DNA from: Photobacterium kagoshimensis
GTDB taxonomy: Bacteria; Pseudomonadota; Gammaproteobacteria; Enterobacterales; Vibrionaceae
Assembly: GCF_050337045.1 (NCBI RefSeq)
Contig: NZ_JAKJSO010000008.1
Coordinates: forward strand, 62,001 to 126,000
Length of the DNA: 64,000 bases
Reading direction: 5' to 3'
Part shown: positions 16,764 to 26,710 of the stretch, one piece after another
Layout of the letters: each line of letters opens with the position of its first letter
How positions within the stretch are numbered: the stretch's first letter is position 1
Translations under genes and position numbers: made by a program
Notes under the pieces: model-generated
Told to the model about the DNA's origin: nothing
Databases searched by the model: none
Seen by the model: the letters and a program-made list of their open reading frames with translations, nothing else

Positions 16764-19388
16764 TTAATCGCGAGGAATTGCTGTGCGCCAGTCTTTCCAT
16801 TCAGACTTCGCGTGCTTATGCAGTAGGAAGTGTGAGTCGGCTTTAGCAATTGGTGCCAGCGGGTGCGCTTCTGGTGTTGCAAAGGCAATACCACCACGGA
16901 TTAAACTATCGACTGTACCGCTATTGATCGTCGCGCCTGTGATACCGATCGATACATCGACGCCTGACACGTTCCAGAACACGCTGTCTTTACGGACTAA
17001 GTGGCGATACTTTTGCTCGATTTGTGCTTCAATCATAACGCGATCCGCTAGATCACCTAGGCTCACTTTTACCACTTGGCCAACTTGAATATCACGGTAA
17101 AGCAGCGGTGTACCTTCACTGATGGAATTACGTTTCTCACTTTCCAACACCACAGTTAAACCTGAGTTTAATAACTCAGCACTACCAAGGTTAAAGGTTT
17201 GCTGCTTAATACCTTTACCTGGGTCTACTGAAATATAAGAGCTTAATAAGCTGTCTAAGTTCTTCGTTTCAGTCAGGCTTAGCTTAGGTTTGACTATCCA
17301 GAAGTAGCTTCCTGCGCGTGCAATGACATCGGCAAACTGAGGGAAAAGGCGAGCACTGATGTTCACGTTGCCTTTGTCGAAATTCGGCGTAATGGCTGTA
17401 ATTTTACCAATCGCAATACCTTGATAGCGAATTTCAGTTCCGACAGCAAGTGCCCGCGCATCGCTTGCGGTTAATTTGATTTCTTGACCAAAATTACGCG
17501 CATCTTTCAAACTTGAGTAAAGTTTGAAACGACCATTTTGTTTGTTGCTCACACCGTCAATATCATCAAAAGCAACGCCGCCTTTAATTAAGGTCGCAAC
17601 AGGAGAGGCTGTGATTTTAACACCGCTTAGTCCTGCTTCTACTTCGACACCTGAACGATTCCAGAAAACGGTTTTTTGAGTTACTAAATGGCGGTATTTA
17701 TTTTCAATATTCAGCGACAAGGTTACACCTGATGCCGTTAGTGCGTAGCTTGTGACTTCACCTACTTGCATGTTGCGGTAGAGCACAGGGCTACCTTCAG
17801 ATACAGGTGGCAACTCATCAGCCACCAAGGTAAATCGAGCAAAGCCTTTTGCTGTTTCTGCTGCCAGCGTAGCCAAACGTTCACTTTGGTAAAGCGTGTA
17901 GTTTTTGGCAATCTTCTTGCTGCCACCGCTGGTGAAACTAATGCCGTTGCTGATCAGTTGCTCTGCTGGCGGCAAGCTAACATCTAGCCCTTTGCTGCTT
18001 AGGTTAGCTTTAATACCACCATCGATATAGAAGCGACTCGCAGAGCCAATCAGCGAGGTGTATTCAGCATTAATAATGACGCTAAAGCGGACTTTGTTTT
18101 TATCCAACCTTACATGGGTAACGCGACCCACAGCGATGCCTCGGTGCAGGATCTTAGTGCCTCGCTTGATACCATGGCTACTGTCGGCATATAAATCGAA
18201 AGTGGCCACGCCATGTTGCTTTTCTTGCAGCTCGTCTTTGGTAATAGCGGTAAATAAACGGCTAGGCTCGCCTTCACCTGGGATAAGGGTGAGGAAGTTG
18301 CCACGAATTAAATTACCAATGTTTTTAACGCCTGTTAGTGAGACTTCAGCTTCTTCAAGCAAGATGCTTGAACCACTATTGAGCAGATCGCTCATGCTAG
18401 GTTCAATCGCGGCGTGGGCAATCACTTTGCTACGCGCTTCATCTAACTTTACATCTGATATCTGGCCAATTTGTAGGCCGCGATAAACAATAGGCGCGCC
18501 ACTGGCGTTGATATTACTGTTTTCTGGTAACTCAACCTTAATCGCAATCCCACGGCCTGCGGTATTGAGGTCTGGGTATAAACGGAAAAGGTGGTTATCT
18601 TCAATGGCTCGACCTTCATCGGGTGAGTCAAATGCAATCGCACCTGCAATCATGGCAGATAAGCTTTCAAATTGAACATCGACACCATTAAAGTTGATGT
18701 TGGCGCTCATACCACTGACGTTCCAGAATCGGCTTTTATTGGTGACAAGCTCGGCATATTGCGGTTGAATTAAGACATCAATTAACACGCGCTTATTATT
18801 GTTGCTCAGGGTGTAGTTATACACTTCACCGACAGGGATCTTTTTGTAGAAAACTTGTGAGCCAATGCTAATTGAGCCTAAGTCTGGCGCACGAAGCTGA
18901 ATAGATAAACCCGCCCCAATAGGGGTGTCAGAGGGTTGGCTATCGAGCGCGGTAAATTTTTGCGTTGCTTCACCTTCACCCGGTTGCAGCGCGATATAGT
19001 TACCAGAAACTAAGGCATCTAACCCTGAAATACCTGTGATAGAAGCTTTAGGTTTAACTAACCAAAAACGCGTACCAGTATTAAGAGTCTGTACCGCCTC
19101 TGGATAGATATCCGCTTCAACATAAATGCTTTCGAGATCATCCGATAGCGTTACATCGCGCACGATACCTACTTCAAGCCCTTGATAACGAATGGTAGTG
19201 CGCCCTGCGATCAGACCCGCAGCATCGTTAAAATGAATTTGAATGCGTTGGCCTGCATCATTAACGGCTTTAAATACCAGCCATCCTGCAAGGGCAAAAG
19301 CTAAAATAGGAAGTAACCAAAGGGGAGATATAGACCGATCACGGCGAATATCTACAGGCTCTGGTTGATTGTTATTTCCGTTGTTCAT
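16764..19388 (-). CDS. letB: Intermembrane lipid transport protein LetB (MCE family)
   Basis: An 874-residue protein anchored by one N-terminal helix (about residues 22-40, LLPILAFALAGWLVF) and made of repeated MCE domains. Each repeat has the pattern GTxIRYQGxxVG or SPVLYRNxxVGxV; I can trace seven starts, as in E. coli LetB (877 residues). LetB forms a stacked hexameric tube that bridges the periplasm and carries phospholipids between membranes. Its start overlaps letA by 17 bases, showing coupled expression with the membrane partner. The tail is short, ending in a basic and acidic stretch. Confidence 0.94.
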   Translation of the reverse strand: MNNGNNNQPEPVDIRRDRSISPLWLLPILAFALAGWLVFKAVNDAGQRIQIHFNDAAGLIAGRTTIRYQGLEVGIVRDVTLSDDLESIYVEADIYPEAVQTLNTGTRFWLVKPKASITGISGLDALVSGNYIALQPGEGEATQKFTALDSQPSDTPIGAGLSIQLRAPDLGSISIGSQVFYKKIPVGEVYNYTLSNNNKRVLIDVLIQPQYAELVTNKSRFWNVSGMSANINFNGVDVQFESLSAMIAGAIAFDSPDEGRAIEDNHLFRLYPDLNTAGRGIAIKVELPENSNINASGAPIVYRGLQIGQISDVKLDEARSKVIAHAAIEPSMSDLLNSGSSILLEEAEVSLTGVKNIGNLIRGNFLTLIPGEGEPSRLFTAITKDELQEKQHGVATFDLYADSSHGIKRGTKILHRGIAVGRVTHVRLDKNKVRFSVIINAEYTSLIGSASRFYIDGGIKANLSSKGLDVSLPPAEQLISNGISFTSGGSKKIAKNYTLYQSERLATLAAETAKGFARFTLVADELPPVSEGSPVLYRNMQVGEVTSYALTASGVTLSLNIENKYRHLVTQKTVFWNRSGVEVEAGLSGVKITASPVATLIKGGVAFDDIDGVSNKQNGRFKLYSSLKDARNFGQEIKLTASDARALAVGTEIRYQGIAIGKITAITPNFDKGNVNISARLFPQFADVIARAGSYFWIVKPKLSLTETKNLDSLLSSYISVDPGKGIKQQTFNLGSAELLNSGLTVVLESEKRNSISEGTPLLYRDIQVGQVVKVSLGDLADRVMIEAQIEQKYRHLVRKDSVFWNVSGVDVSIGITGATINSGTVDSLIRGGIAFATPEAHPLAPIAKADSHFLLHKHAKSEWKDWRTAIPRD

Positions 19389-20565
19389 AGTTATCCCATA
19401 TTAAGCGCGAATCTAAACTTTCTGCTGCAAACATAGTAAGTACAACCACAATCCCGAACGATACAGCGCCCGGGCCCGGTGTGAAATCGAGTATTTGTCC
19501 ACGATCGATCAATGTCACCATGATAGAAATAACGAACAAATCCATCATTGACCATTTACCAATCCACTGAATGATCCTAAATAGGCGCATCCGAAATCGA
19601 TGGTGAATACGACGTTTAAATTGAATACACAATAGGATGTAGGCCAGTCCCAAAATTTTGGCGACGGGCACGACAATACTTGCGATAAAAATAATGGCGG
19701 CGATACCGGGCATCCCCGTTTTCACTAGATGAGCAACACCTGAGAAGATGGTATCTTCAGCGCGTTTACCATTATTTAAAAAGATCGAAATAGCGAACAA
19801 GTTCGCTGGAAAAATAAAAATAGTGGCTGAAATTAAATATGCCCATGTTTTTTGAATCGAATGGGGTAGGCGCGAATGCAACGGGCTATGGCAACGGGTG
19901 CAATGACTATTTGCCGCTTGGCTTAGATGGCAAGAATGGCAATGGAGCACAAGCTCATTGGTATTGTGATTTGTTTCTGGCTGCCACGCTTCCCAATAGC
20001 GAGTTGGGCTAATTCGAGTCAACAGTAGTAGCATCAGTATTTGGAGAATAACTAGACTGATCAGCCCTGGGCCAATATAAATATCTGCATAGTCTTGAAC
20101 TTTAAAGCAAGAGATACCAAGGCTAACGAGGAATACTTCATACATTGCCCAGTGCTTTAAGTGCTGAATGATCCACATAGAGGATCTAAACAGTGTAAAG
20201 TGCTGAAGTTTTATACCTATTTGAGCTGTCATAACGGCAAGGCTGACCAACAGCGGCGCAATAGTGCTACAAAAGAAGATTAAAAAAGCAACGGCAGGGA
20301 ATTCTGGCGCTAGGGTAAAGGTACCTGCAGGTAAAGTCGCAGGGATCATCTGACCAAATAATCGAATGGTGATCATTGGATAGATATGTGCTGGTAAAAA
20401 AAGAATTAAACAAGCTAGTGCAATGGCGAATTCACCGGTAAACCGAATAGAATCACCTCTATATAAACGCGTATTACAGCGAGGGCAGTAAGCACTCTGA
20501 CCACGAAGGGCGACGTTAGGCATCACTGGCAAGTCACAGCCTGGACACAGGCGAGCCGTCGACAT
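19372..20565 (-). CDS. letA: Lipid transport membrane protein LetA (PqiA family)
   Basis: A 397-residue integral membrane protein with two homologous halves, each with a zinc-ribbon-like cysteine cluster followed by about four helices. The first has CPGCDLPV...CPRCN at the N-terminus, the second CHSCH...CTRCH near residue 205. This is the layout of PqiA/LetA, the inner-membrane partner of the LetB tube. It overlaps letB downstream. A hairpin at 20619-20640 separates it from the ABC exporter gene upstream. Confidence 0.92.
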   Translation of the reverse strand: MSTARLCPGCDLPVMPNVALRGQSAYCPRCNTRLYRGDSIRFTGEFAIALACLILFLPAHIYPMITIRLFGQMIPATLPAGTFTLAPEFPAVAFLIFFCSTIAPLLVSLAVMTAQIGIKLQHFTLFRSSMWIIQHLKHWAMYEVFLVSLGISCFKVQDYADIYIGPGLISLVILQILMLLLLTRISPTRYWEAWQPETNHNTNELVLHCHSCHLSQAANSHCTRCHSPLHSRLPHSIQKTWAYLISATIFIFPANLFAISIFLNNGKRAEDTIFSGVAHLVKTGMPGIAAIIFIASIVVPVAKILGLAYILLCIQFKRRIHHRFRMRLFRIIQWIGKWSMMDLFVISIMVTLIDRGQILDFTPGPGAVSFGIVVVLTMFAAESLDSRLIWDNYEQRK

Positions 20566-20618
20566 GGGTTGGTTAATCCTTTAAGTCTTTCTGAAATTGT
20601 TCTTATCCAGAATGGAAT

Positions 20619-20640
20619 AACCGCTGCATAAGCAGCGGTT
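20619..20640 (-). terminator. Hairpin downstream of the ABC exporter
   Basis: A perfect 9-bp stem (AACCGCTGC / GCAGCGGTT, loop ATAA) lies between the ABC exporter stop and the letA start. There is no good T-run, so it may be a weak terminator or only stabilise the 3' end. Confidence 0.5.
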
Positions 20641-20655
20641 TAAAAGAACACTATA

Positions 20656-22488
20656 TTATTTTACGTTGGCGCTGGCTATAGTGAGAGGCTGATTATCTTC
20701 ATTCTTGTCCTGATTTGAGGACTGTATTGAACCGTATAAGGTTTGATATAAGCCTTCTTTTTGAACCAGCTCATCATGTGTACCTGCTTGGCTTAGCTTT
20801 CCGTCTTCAAGTACATATATTATATCGGCTTGCTTAACTGCAGATAAACGGTGCGCGACAATAAGTGTTGTCCTATCTCGCAAGAATTGGTTTAGCGCTG
20901 TATGTAGTGCTGCTTCCGTCGCTGTATCTAGTGCAGATGTTGCTTCATCAAGAATGACAAAATCAGGGTCTGCCAATACCATTCTGGCAATGGCGAGACG
21001 TTGACGTTGCCCACCTGAAAGGCGAATACCTTGACGGCCAATTTCGGTATCTAAGCCATGAGTAAGGCGCTTAGTTACATCGGTTAATTGTGAAATTTCA
21101 AGTGCTTGCCATAATTGTTCATCACTAAAGGCCGCTCCTAATGTTAGATTATGCCTTAGTGTGTCATTAAATAGAACGGGCTGCTGTAAAACAACCGCCA
21201 TTTTTTCTCGCAATGCTTCATAACTGACATCTTCAATGCGCTCCCCATTAATCAAAAGGTCGCCTGAATCTTTTTGGTAGATACCTAATAACAATTGGAT
21301 CAGGGTCGATTTCCCGCCACCTGAAGCGCCAACTAAAGCAACGCGTTTGCCTGCTGGGATGCTAAGGTTAAGCCCCCGTAACACTTCTTTATCTTCATCA
21401 TAAGAAAAACGTATATCGCGAACGTCGATAGACAGGCACTTGTTGTCAGTGAATGGATTTACTGTCGCCACAGGGCGAACTTCTTCTTCTAGTGTCATTA
21501 AGCCGTTAAGACGTTGCATTGCAGCTGAAGCGCTATACCACGCAAACTGAATACCGAGTAGCTCTTGAACTGGGCTGAGCATAAACCATAAGTAACCAAA
21601 TACCGCGAACATTTGACCGATACTTAAATCGCTGAAAAGTACCATCAACATCGCTGCCGCGCGGAAGAGTTCAAACCCGACTAAGAAGAGTAGGAACGAA
21701 ACACGACCCGCAGCTTCAGACTGCCATGCGTATTTATCGGCATTGCTACGAATATCGTCGGCGTTTGACTTTAGCTGTGTCAGAAACTCCTTTTCACGGT
21801 TTGCCGCACGGAGTTGATAAAGCCCATCAAGAGTTTCGACTAACCGCTGTTGGAATTTCTCAAAGGCTTGGTTTTCGAGTTTCTTTAAGTTTTTTACACG
21901 GCTGCCCATTAAGCGAGATGCGTAAACAACAAGAGGGTTCATCAACAAGATGAAGAGTCCGAGCTGCCAATTTAACCAAAGTAGGATGCTCGCTGTACCT
22001 ATCACGGTTAGCAAACTCACTAAGAATCGGCTAAGTGTATCACCCACAAATTTGTCGATGGTTTCAATGTCAGTAATAAGGTGCGAAGTGATACCACCGC
22101 TGCCGCGCTCTTCATACTGACGCATGCTAATACGGCCTAGCTTATCAATTAAACGCTGACGAAGCAGATAGGTGATGTCTTTTGCGACGAGAGTAAATTG
22201 GCGACTTTGGAGAATGTTTAAGGCTTGGCTAATGATGCGCATCACAATAACCATGAGCAGCACTAAAATAATATAAGCCGTCGCATCTTGAAGAGGTTCA
22301 GGTAATAAAGTGTTTAAGAAGGCAACGCCACTGGCTGGTTTATCCAGAAGAACTTCATCCACCATAAGTGGCATAAGCAGTGGGATAGGGACACTAACAA
22401 GCGTCGCAATAATGGCGATAATGTTTGCTGCAATTAATCGAGGTCGATGACGTTTTGCTTGCTTTAAGAGCCAAGACCAGTTAATCAT
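20656..22488 (-). CDS. ABC exporter, fused permease and ATPase
   Basis: A type-I (ABCB-like) half-transporter of about 610 residues. The N-terminal half has six membrane helices; the C-terminal ATPase has Walker A GASGGGKST, signature LSGGQRQRLAIARM, Walker B FVILDEATSALD and H-loop VAHRLSA. It resembles MdlB/MsbA-like exporters of lipids, peptides or drugs but is not clearly MsbA. The ATG at 22488 is taken because it fits homologous N-termini; a GTG about seven codons upstream with AGGA is an alternative. A Fur-box-like sequence lies just upstream. It interrupts the E. coli-like letA / msrC arrangement, so it may be a lineage-specific insertion. Confidence 0.85.
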   Translation of the reverse strand: MINWSWLLKQAKRHRPRLIAANIIAIIATLVSVPIPLLMPLMVDEVLLDKPASGVAFLNTLLPEPLQDATAYIILVLLMVIVMRIISQALNILQSRQFTLVAKDITYLLRQRLIDKLGRISMRQYEERGSGGITSHLITDIETIDKFVGDTLSRFLVSLLTVIGTASILLWLNWQLGLFILLMNPLVVYASRLMGSRVKNLKKLENQAFEKFQQRLVETLDGLYQLRAANREKEFLTQLKSNADDIRSNADKYAWQSEAAGRVSFLLFLVGFELFRAAAMLMVLFSDLSIGQMFAVFGYLWFMLSPVQELLGIQFAWYSASAAMQRLNGLMTLEEEVRPVATVNPFTDNKCLSIDVRDIRFSYDEDKEVLRGLNLSIPAGKRVALVGASGGGKSTLIQLLLGIYQKDSGDLLINGERIEDVSYEALREKMAVVLQQPVLFNDTLRHNLTLGAAFSDEQLWQALEISQLTDVTKRLTHGLDTEIGRQGIRLSGGQRQRLAIARMVLADPDFVILDEATSALDTATEAALHTALNQFLRDRTTLIVAHRLSAVKQADIIYVLEDGKLSQAGTHDELVQKEGLYQTLYGSIQSSNQDKNEDNQPLTIASANVK

Positions 22489-22512
22489 TTGATTTGCAGA
22501 ATCTTTCACGGT

Positions 22513-22531
22513 GATAATGATTCCTATTATT
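22513..22531. promoter_or_regulatory. Possible Fur box
   Basis: GATAATGATTCCTATTATT matches the 19-bp Fur consensus at 14 of 19 positions by my count, with the left half (GATAATGAT) perfect. It lies 25 bp upstream of the ABC exporter start and 41 bp upstream of msrC. AT-rich intergenic DNA can give such matches by chance. Confidence 0.35.
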
Positions 22532-22571
22532 AACAAGGTTCACATTCTAGCGGCTAAAGAGGGAGTAAGCC

Positions 22572-23030
22572 ATGGAAAATAAACTCGCGTTTTATAATCG
22601 TTTAACAAAACAAGCTGTCGCTATCATCGAAGATGAGACAGATGTTATCGCTAACCTTTCTAATATTAGTGCGTTACTCAACATGGAGTTAGAGGATATT
22701 AATTGGGTAGGCTTTTATTTGTTAAAAGGTGAGCAGTTAGTATTAGGCCCCTTTCAAGGTAAAGTTGCGTGTGTACGTATACCTGTAGGCCGAGGTGTGT
22801 GTGGTACAGCTATTTTAGAAGATAGTGTTCAGCGAATTGAAGATGTACATCAGTTTGAAGGGCATATTGCATGTGATGCAGCGAGTAATTCTGAAATTGT
22901 GATCCCATTCCGAATTGGTGGCGAATTGTACGGCGTGCTCGATATTGATAGCCCAAGCTTGTCAAGATTTGACCAATTTGATGAAGAGGGTCTTATTTCT
23001 TTCATTAAAGCGCTACAAAAACACCTCTAA
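22572..23030 (+). CDS. msrC: Free methionine-(R)-sulfoxide reductase MsrC
   Basis: A 152-residue single GAF-domain enzyme that reduces free Met-(R)-sulfoxide, repairing oxidative damage in the cytoplasm. Conserved family features are WVGFYLL, LVLGPFQGKVACVRIPVGRGVCGTA (with two of the catalytic cysteines) and HIACDAASNSEIVIP (third cysteine), then GVLDIDSP. Length equals the family norm. It lies upstream of proQ in the same direction, as in E. coli (yebR-proQ-prc neighbourhood). Confidence 0.93.
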   Translation: MENKLAFYNRLTKQAVAIIEDETDVIANLSNISALLNMELEDINWVGFYLLKGEQLVLGPFQGKVACVRIPVGRGVCGTAILEDSVQRIEDVHQFEGHIACDAASNSEIVIPFRIGGELYGVLDIDSPSLSRFDQFDEEGLISFIKALQKHL

Positions 23031-23141
23031 TTTCATGCTTTCGGTGGTTTTTCAACGCTAGGTAACTATAATAGCGCAAACTATTTCTTTTTGAACAAAG
23101 CACTAACAGCGAGATGGTCTCGCTTTATGTCAGGAAAATCC

Positions 23142-23786
23142 ATGGAAAACTCTGAAAAGTTAACGAACAGTAAAGAAGTAATTGCATACATTGCTGAGCG
23201 TTTCCCAAAATGTTTCTCTGTTGAAGGTGAAGCTAAGCCACTTAAGATTGGTATCTTTCAAGATTTAGCTGCGCGTCTAAGTGACGACCCTAAAGTAAGT
23301 AAAACATTATTACGTACAGCACTTCGTCAATACACTTCTTCCTGGCGTTACCTTCATGGTGCAAAAGCTGGCGCAAACCGCGTAGACCTAGATGGCAACG
23401 CATGCGGTGAGCTAGAGCAAGAGCATATTGACCATGCACAAAAAGCGCTAGAAGAAAGCAAAGCAAAAGTACGTGCTCGTCGTAAAGAGCAAGCAGTAGC
23501 GAAAGCAGCTGCAGCTAAAGAAGGTGAAGCTAAAGCGAAAAAAAATCGCACTAATTCAGCTAAACCAAAGAACGCTAAGCAAAAAACGACTAAGCTAGAT
23601 AAAAAGCCTGTTGAAACAACCCGTGCTCTAAACGCTGACGAAGTTAAAGTTGGCAAAGATGTAAATGTGAACATGGGTACCGGCAACATGCCGGCAACTA
23701 TCGTTGAAATCAATAAGGACGATGTGCGTGTACGTTTGAGTAATGGTCTAACTATGGCTGTTAAAGCGGAGCACCTGCGTTCGTAA
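23142..23786 (+). CDS. proQ: RNA chaperone ProQ
   Basis: A 214-residue RNA-binding protein. The N-terminal FinO-like domain (about residues 5-115) has EVIAYIAERFPKCF, KPLKIGIFQDL and RYLHGAKAGANRVDLDG; a basic Lys/Ala linker (about 117-165) leads to a C-terminal Tudor-like domain (VNVNMGTGNMPATIVEINKD). The ATG at 23142 has an AGGA site and begins at the conserved MEN; an upstream ATG gives 17 extra residues not found in the family. ProQ binds many small RNAs and mRNA 3' ends. prc follows 17 bases later, as in E. coli. Confidence 0.95.
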   Translation: MENSEKLTNSKEVIAYIAERFPKCFSVEGEAKPLKIGIFQDLAARLSDDPKVSKTLLRTALRQYTSSWRYLHGAKAGANRVDLDGNACGELEQEHIDHAQKALEESKAKVRARRKEQAVAKAAAAKEGEAKAKKNRTNSAKPKNAKQKTTKLDKKPVETTRALNADEVKVGKDVNVNMGTGNMPATIVEINKDDVRVRLSNGLTMAVKAEHLRS

Positions 23787-23803
23787 AGGAGAATGCTCGA
23801 CGT

Positions 23804-25804
23804 ATGAAATGTCGATTCCGTTTCTCACTGATCGCTGCCGGCATGATGCTGGCAGCATCAGCGCAAGCCCTAGAGGCTAAATACTCATTAAGTGACTTGC
23901 CGCAGTTAACTGCTGAAAAACAACATGCAACAGCTAGTAAGCGTATTGCATCGCGTTTTACACGCTCGCACTATAAGCAATTTGCACTTGATGACCAATT
24001 CTCAGCTAGCATGTTTGACCGCTATGTCAAAATGTTGGACTTCAACCGCAGTTTCCTAACTCAATCAGACATTCATTCGTTTGATAAATGGGAAGATCAA
24101 TTTGATGACCAACTCAAGTCGGGCGACTCATCAGCTGCTTTCGATATTTTCAATAAAACACTTCAACGTCGATTCGATCGTTATCAATACGCGTTGTCTT
24201 TGCTAGATAAAGAAATCACTTTTGATGCAGATGAAAGCATCGTAATTGATCGTTCTGAATTAGCGTGGGCAAAAGATCGTAATGAGCTGAACGAAATTTG
24301 GCGTAAGCGTGTTAAATACGATGCATTGAATCTAAAACTTGCAGGTAAAGAGTGGAAAGAGATCAAAGAGACATTAGGAAAGCGTTATAACAACGCCCTT
24401 AAGCGTCTAACACAATCGCATAGCGAAGATGTGTTTCAGATCTACATGAATGCTTTTGCCCGTGAGGTTGATCCACATACTAGCTATTTATCACCACGTA
24501 ATGCTGAACAATTCCAATCTGAAATGAACCTTTCTCTAGAGGGTATCGGTGCGGTATTGCAAGTTGTGGATGACTATACTGTGATCCGTTCATTGGTTGC
24601 TGGTGGCCCTGCTTCTTCATCTAAGCAGCTTACTGCTGGTGATCGCATCATAGGTGTTGGTCAGGAAGGTAAAGATATTGTCGATGTTATCGGCTGGCGT
24701 CTTGATGACGTTGTTCAGTTAATCAAAGGGCCGAAGGGCAGTAAGGTTATTCTGGAAATCTTGCCTGAAAGTAAGAATGCGAAAAGTTATGACGTGACTA
24801 TCACTCGTGACAAAATTCGTTTAGAAGATCGTGCGGTTAAATCAGAAGTTAAAGTCAAAGGCGGTAAGAAAATTGGTGTGATTGAAGTACCAAGTTTCTA
24901 CGTTGGCTTGTCTGAAGATACTAAGAAAGAGCTTGCGTCACTCAACCAACAGCAAGTTGACGGTGTTGTTATTGATTTACGAAACAACGGTGGTGGTGCG
25001 CTAACAGAGGCAACTGCTCTAACAGGTTTGTTTATTAATAGTGGCCCTGTTGTACAGGTTCGTGACAGTTACGGTCGTGTTAAAGTTAATGGTGATTCAG
25101 ACGATCGCGTTTATTTCGATGGCCCATTAACGGTATTAGTGAATCGCTACAGTGCGTCAGCATCCGAGATTTTTGCTGCGGCAATGCAAGACTATGGTCG
25201 TGCCGTGGTGCTGGGTGAACAATCATTTGGTAAAGGTACAGTGCAACAGCACCGTTCACTGAACCATATTTATGATTTGTTTGATAAGCCACTTGGCCAT
25301 GTTCAGTACACGATCCAGAAGTTCTACCGTATTAACGGTGGTAGTACGCAAAATTTAGGTGTTGTTCCTGATATTAGTTTCCCTACGGCGATCGATCCTG
25401 CTGATACAGGTGAGAGTGTCGAAGATAACGCATTACCATGGGATAGCATTAAGCCAGCGGGTTACCAGAAAGTTGATAATTTCTCCGCGGTATTACCGTC
25501 TTTAGCGACTAAGCATGAAGCCCGTATTCAGAAAGATATGGAATTTGGTTTCATCCTTGATGACATTTCGAAGTATCAAGCCGAGAAAGACATTAAGACA
25601 ATCTCGCTGAATGAAAAGGCGCGTATTGCCGAGCAAGATAAAGATGATCATGATCGTTTGGCGCGTTTGAATGAACGCCAGAAAGTAATGGGTAAAAAGC
25701 CTTTTGCTTCACTGGATGATGTGCCAAAAGATTACGAAGCACCCGATGCGTACTTAGATGAAGCTGTGGCGATTACAGTGGATTTAACCAATACGCAAAG
25801 CTAA
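23804..25804 (+). CDS. prc: Carboxy-terminal processing (tail-specific) protease Prc
   Basis: A 666-residue periplasmic serine protease. A signal peptide (about 1-22, ending AQA) leads into the N-terminal helical domain, a PDZ domain (about 235-320, with LEGIGAVLQVVDDYTVI) and the catalytic core with the Ser-Lys dyad. Ser452 lies in YSASASEIF and Lys477 in GEQSFGKGT, the same numbering as in E. coli Prc. It trims lipoproteins and peptidoglycan hydrolases such as those regulated by NlpI. It is translated from its own AAAGGAG site just after proQ and ends before a strong terminator. Confidence 0.95.
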   Translation: MKCRFRFSLIAAGMMLAASAQALEAKYSLSDLPQLTAEKQHATASKRIASRFTRSHYKQFALDDQFSASMFDRYVKMLDFNRSFLTQSDIHSFDKWEDQFDDQLKSGDSSAAFDIFNKTLQRRFDRYQYALSLLDKEITFDADESIVIDRSELAWAKDRNELNEIWRKRVKYDALNLKLAGKEWKEIKETLGKRYNNALKRLTQSHSEDVFQIYMNAFAREVDPHTSYLSPRNAEQFQSEMNLSLEGIGAVLQVVDDYTVIRSLVAGGPASSSKQLTAGDRIIGVGQEGKDIVDVIGWRLDDVVQLIKGPKGSKVILEILPESKNAKSYDVTITRDKIRLEDRAVKSEVKVKGGKKIGVIEVPSFYVGLSEDTKKELASLNQQQVDGVVIDLRNNGGGALTEATALTGLFINSGPVVQVRDSYGRVKVNGDSDDRVYFDGPLTVLVNRYSASASEIFAAAMQDYGRAVVLGEQSFGKGTVQQHRSLNHIYDLFDKPLGHVQYTIQKFYRINGGSTQNLGVVPDISFPTAIDPADTGESVEDNALPWDSIKPAGYQKVDNFSAVLPSLATKHEARIQKDMEFGFILDDISKYQAEKDIKTISLNEKARIAEQDKDDHDRLARLNERQKVMGKKPFASLDDVPKDYEAPDAYLDEAVAITVDLTNTQS

Positions 25805-25827
25805 CGTTATCTTTTTAAATAATAAGG

Positions 25828-25860
25828 CGGCCTTGATAGCAATATCAGGGCCGTTTTTTT
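25828..25860 (+). terminator. Rho-independent terminator of proQ-prc
   Basis: Stem CGGCC-TTGATA with TATCA-GGGCCG (25828-25853, one bulge) followed by seven T. Confidence 0.88.
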
Positions 25861-25996
25861 ATGCTTATTCAGCCGCGCAAATTTGTATCAGTGATGAGAT
25901 AACCTAAACTAAAGTGTGATTTATCTCGAAATTTCATGTTGGTTCTAACAATCAGGACTAGGGTTTTAATAGGCGTTCATTTCGTGAGGTCGTGCT

Positions 25997-26662
25997 ATGA
26001 AAACATTACTGGTCACTTTAGCATTATTCATCAGTTCTTGGAGTTTCCAAGCAACGGCGGAAAAGCTAACTGAGTTCGACTACCCATTATTGCTCGGTGA
26101 TTGGTACTGGTTTAGCACAAATGATGAAGGTATAGAAAGTGAAGGCGAAAACTATACCGCCATGAATATTAAATTTACGTCTAACTATGATTTTGTGGTT
26201 CGCTTACTGCGCGCTGATGGCTCGGTTGATCAGTGGAAAGGTCAATACGATGTAGACGAAACAAACATAACATTTCGTTCAAGCGATCAACCTGAGCAAC
26301 TGCATTCGTATATGCTCAGTTATAATCAATTTGTGCTCGATGGTGCTAGGTTCACTAAATTAGCGCCAGAGAATTTACCGGGGCAGTGGCATGCTTCTCG
26401 TATCTCAGGCAGTGATGTGGATGAACATATCACGGGATTATCAATTTTATTGCGCCCTGACTTTTTATTCTCGGTTGAAGTAAAAGGTACTGATGGCAAG
26501 ATGAAAGAGCACCGTGGTATTTACTACATAGAAGACAATAATATCGTCCTGCTTTATGAAGATGGACAACATGAAAGTCAGTACGAACTTGGTGCAGATA
26601 ATACGCTAACACTCAGCAATAAACAGTTTGGAATGGAAGCCATTATGCAGCGAGAATATTGA
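25997..26662 (+). CDS. Secreted protein of unknown function with two similar halves
   Basis: A 221-residue protein with a Sec signal peptide (about 1-21, ending ATA). The mature part has two similar halves of about 95 residues, each beginning with a Trp-containing strand (LLGDWYWFSTN and LPGQWHASRIS) and running to a short beta-rich stretch with a Gly/Asp turn (DGSVDQWKGQYDVDETNITF and DGKMKEHRGIYYIEDNNIVL). This looks like two lipocalin-like or small beta-barrel repeats. No family is recognised. The ATG follows GAGGTCGTGCT, a modest ribosome site. Confidence 0.65.
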   Translation: MKTLLVTLALFISSWSFQATAEKLTEFDYPLLLGDWYWFSTNDEGIESEGENYTAMNIKFTSNYDFVVRLLRADGSVDQWKGQYDVDETNITFRSSDQPEQLHSYMLSYNQFVLDGARFTKLAPENLPGQWHASRISGSDVDEHITGLSILLRPDFLFSVEVKGTDGKMKEHRGIYYIEDNNIVLLYEDGQHESQYELGADNTLTLSNKQFGMEAIMQREY

Positions 26663-26710
26663 TTCTATTATTGATATCTCAATCTTGAGTACCAAGTAGC
26701 AGAATACTTC

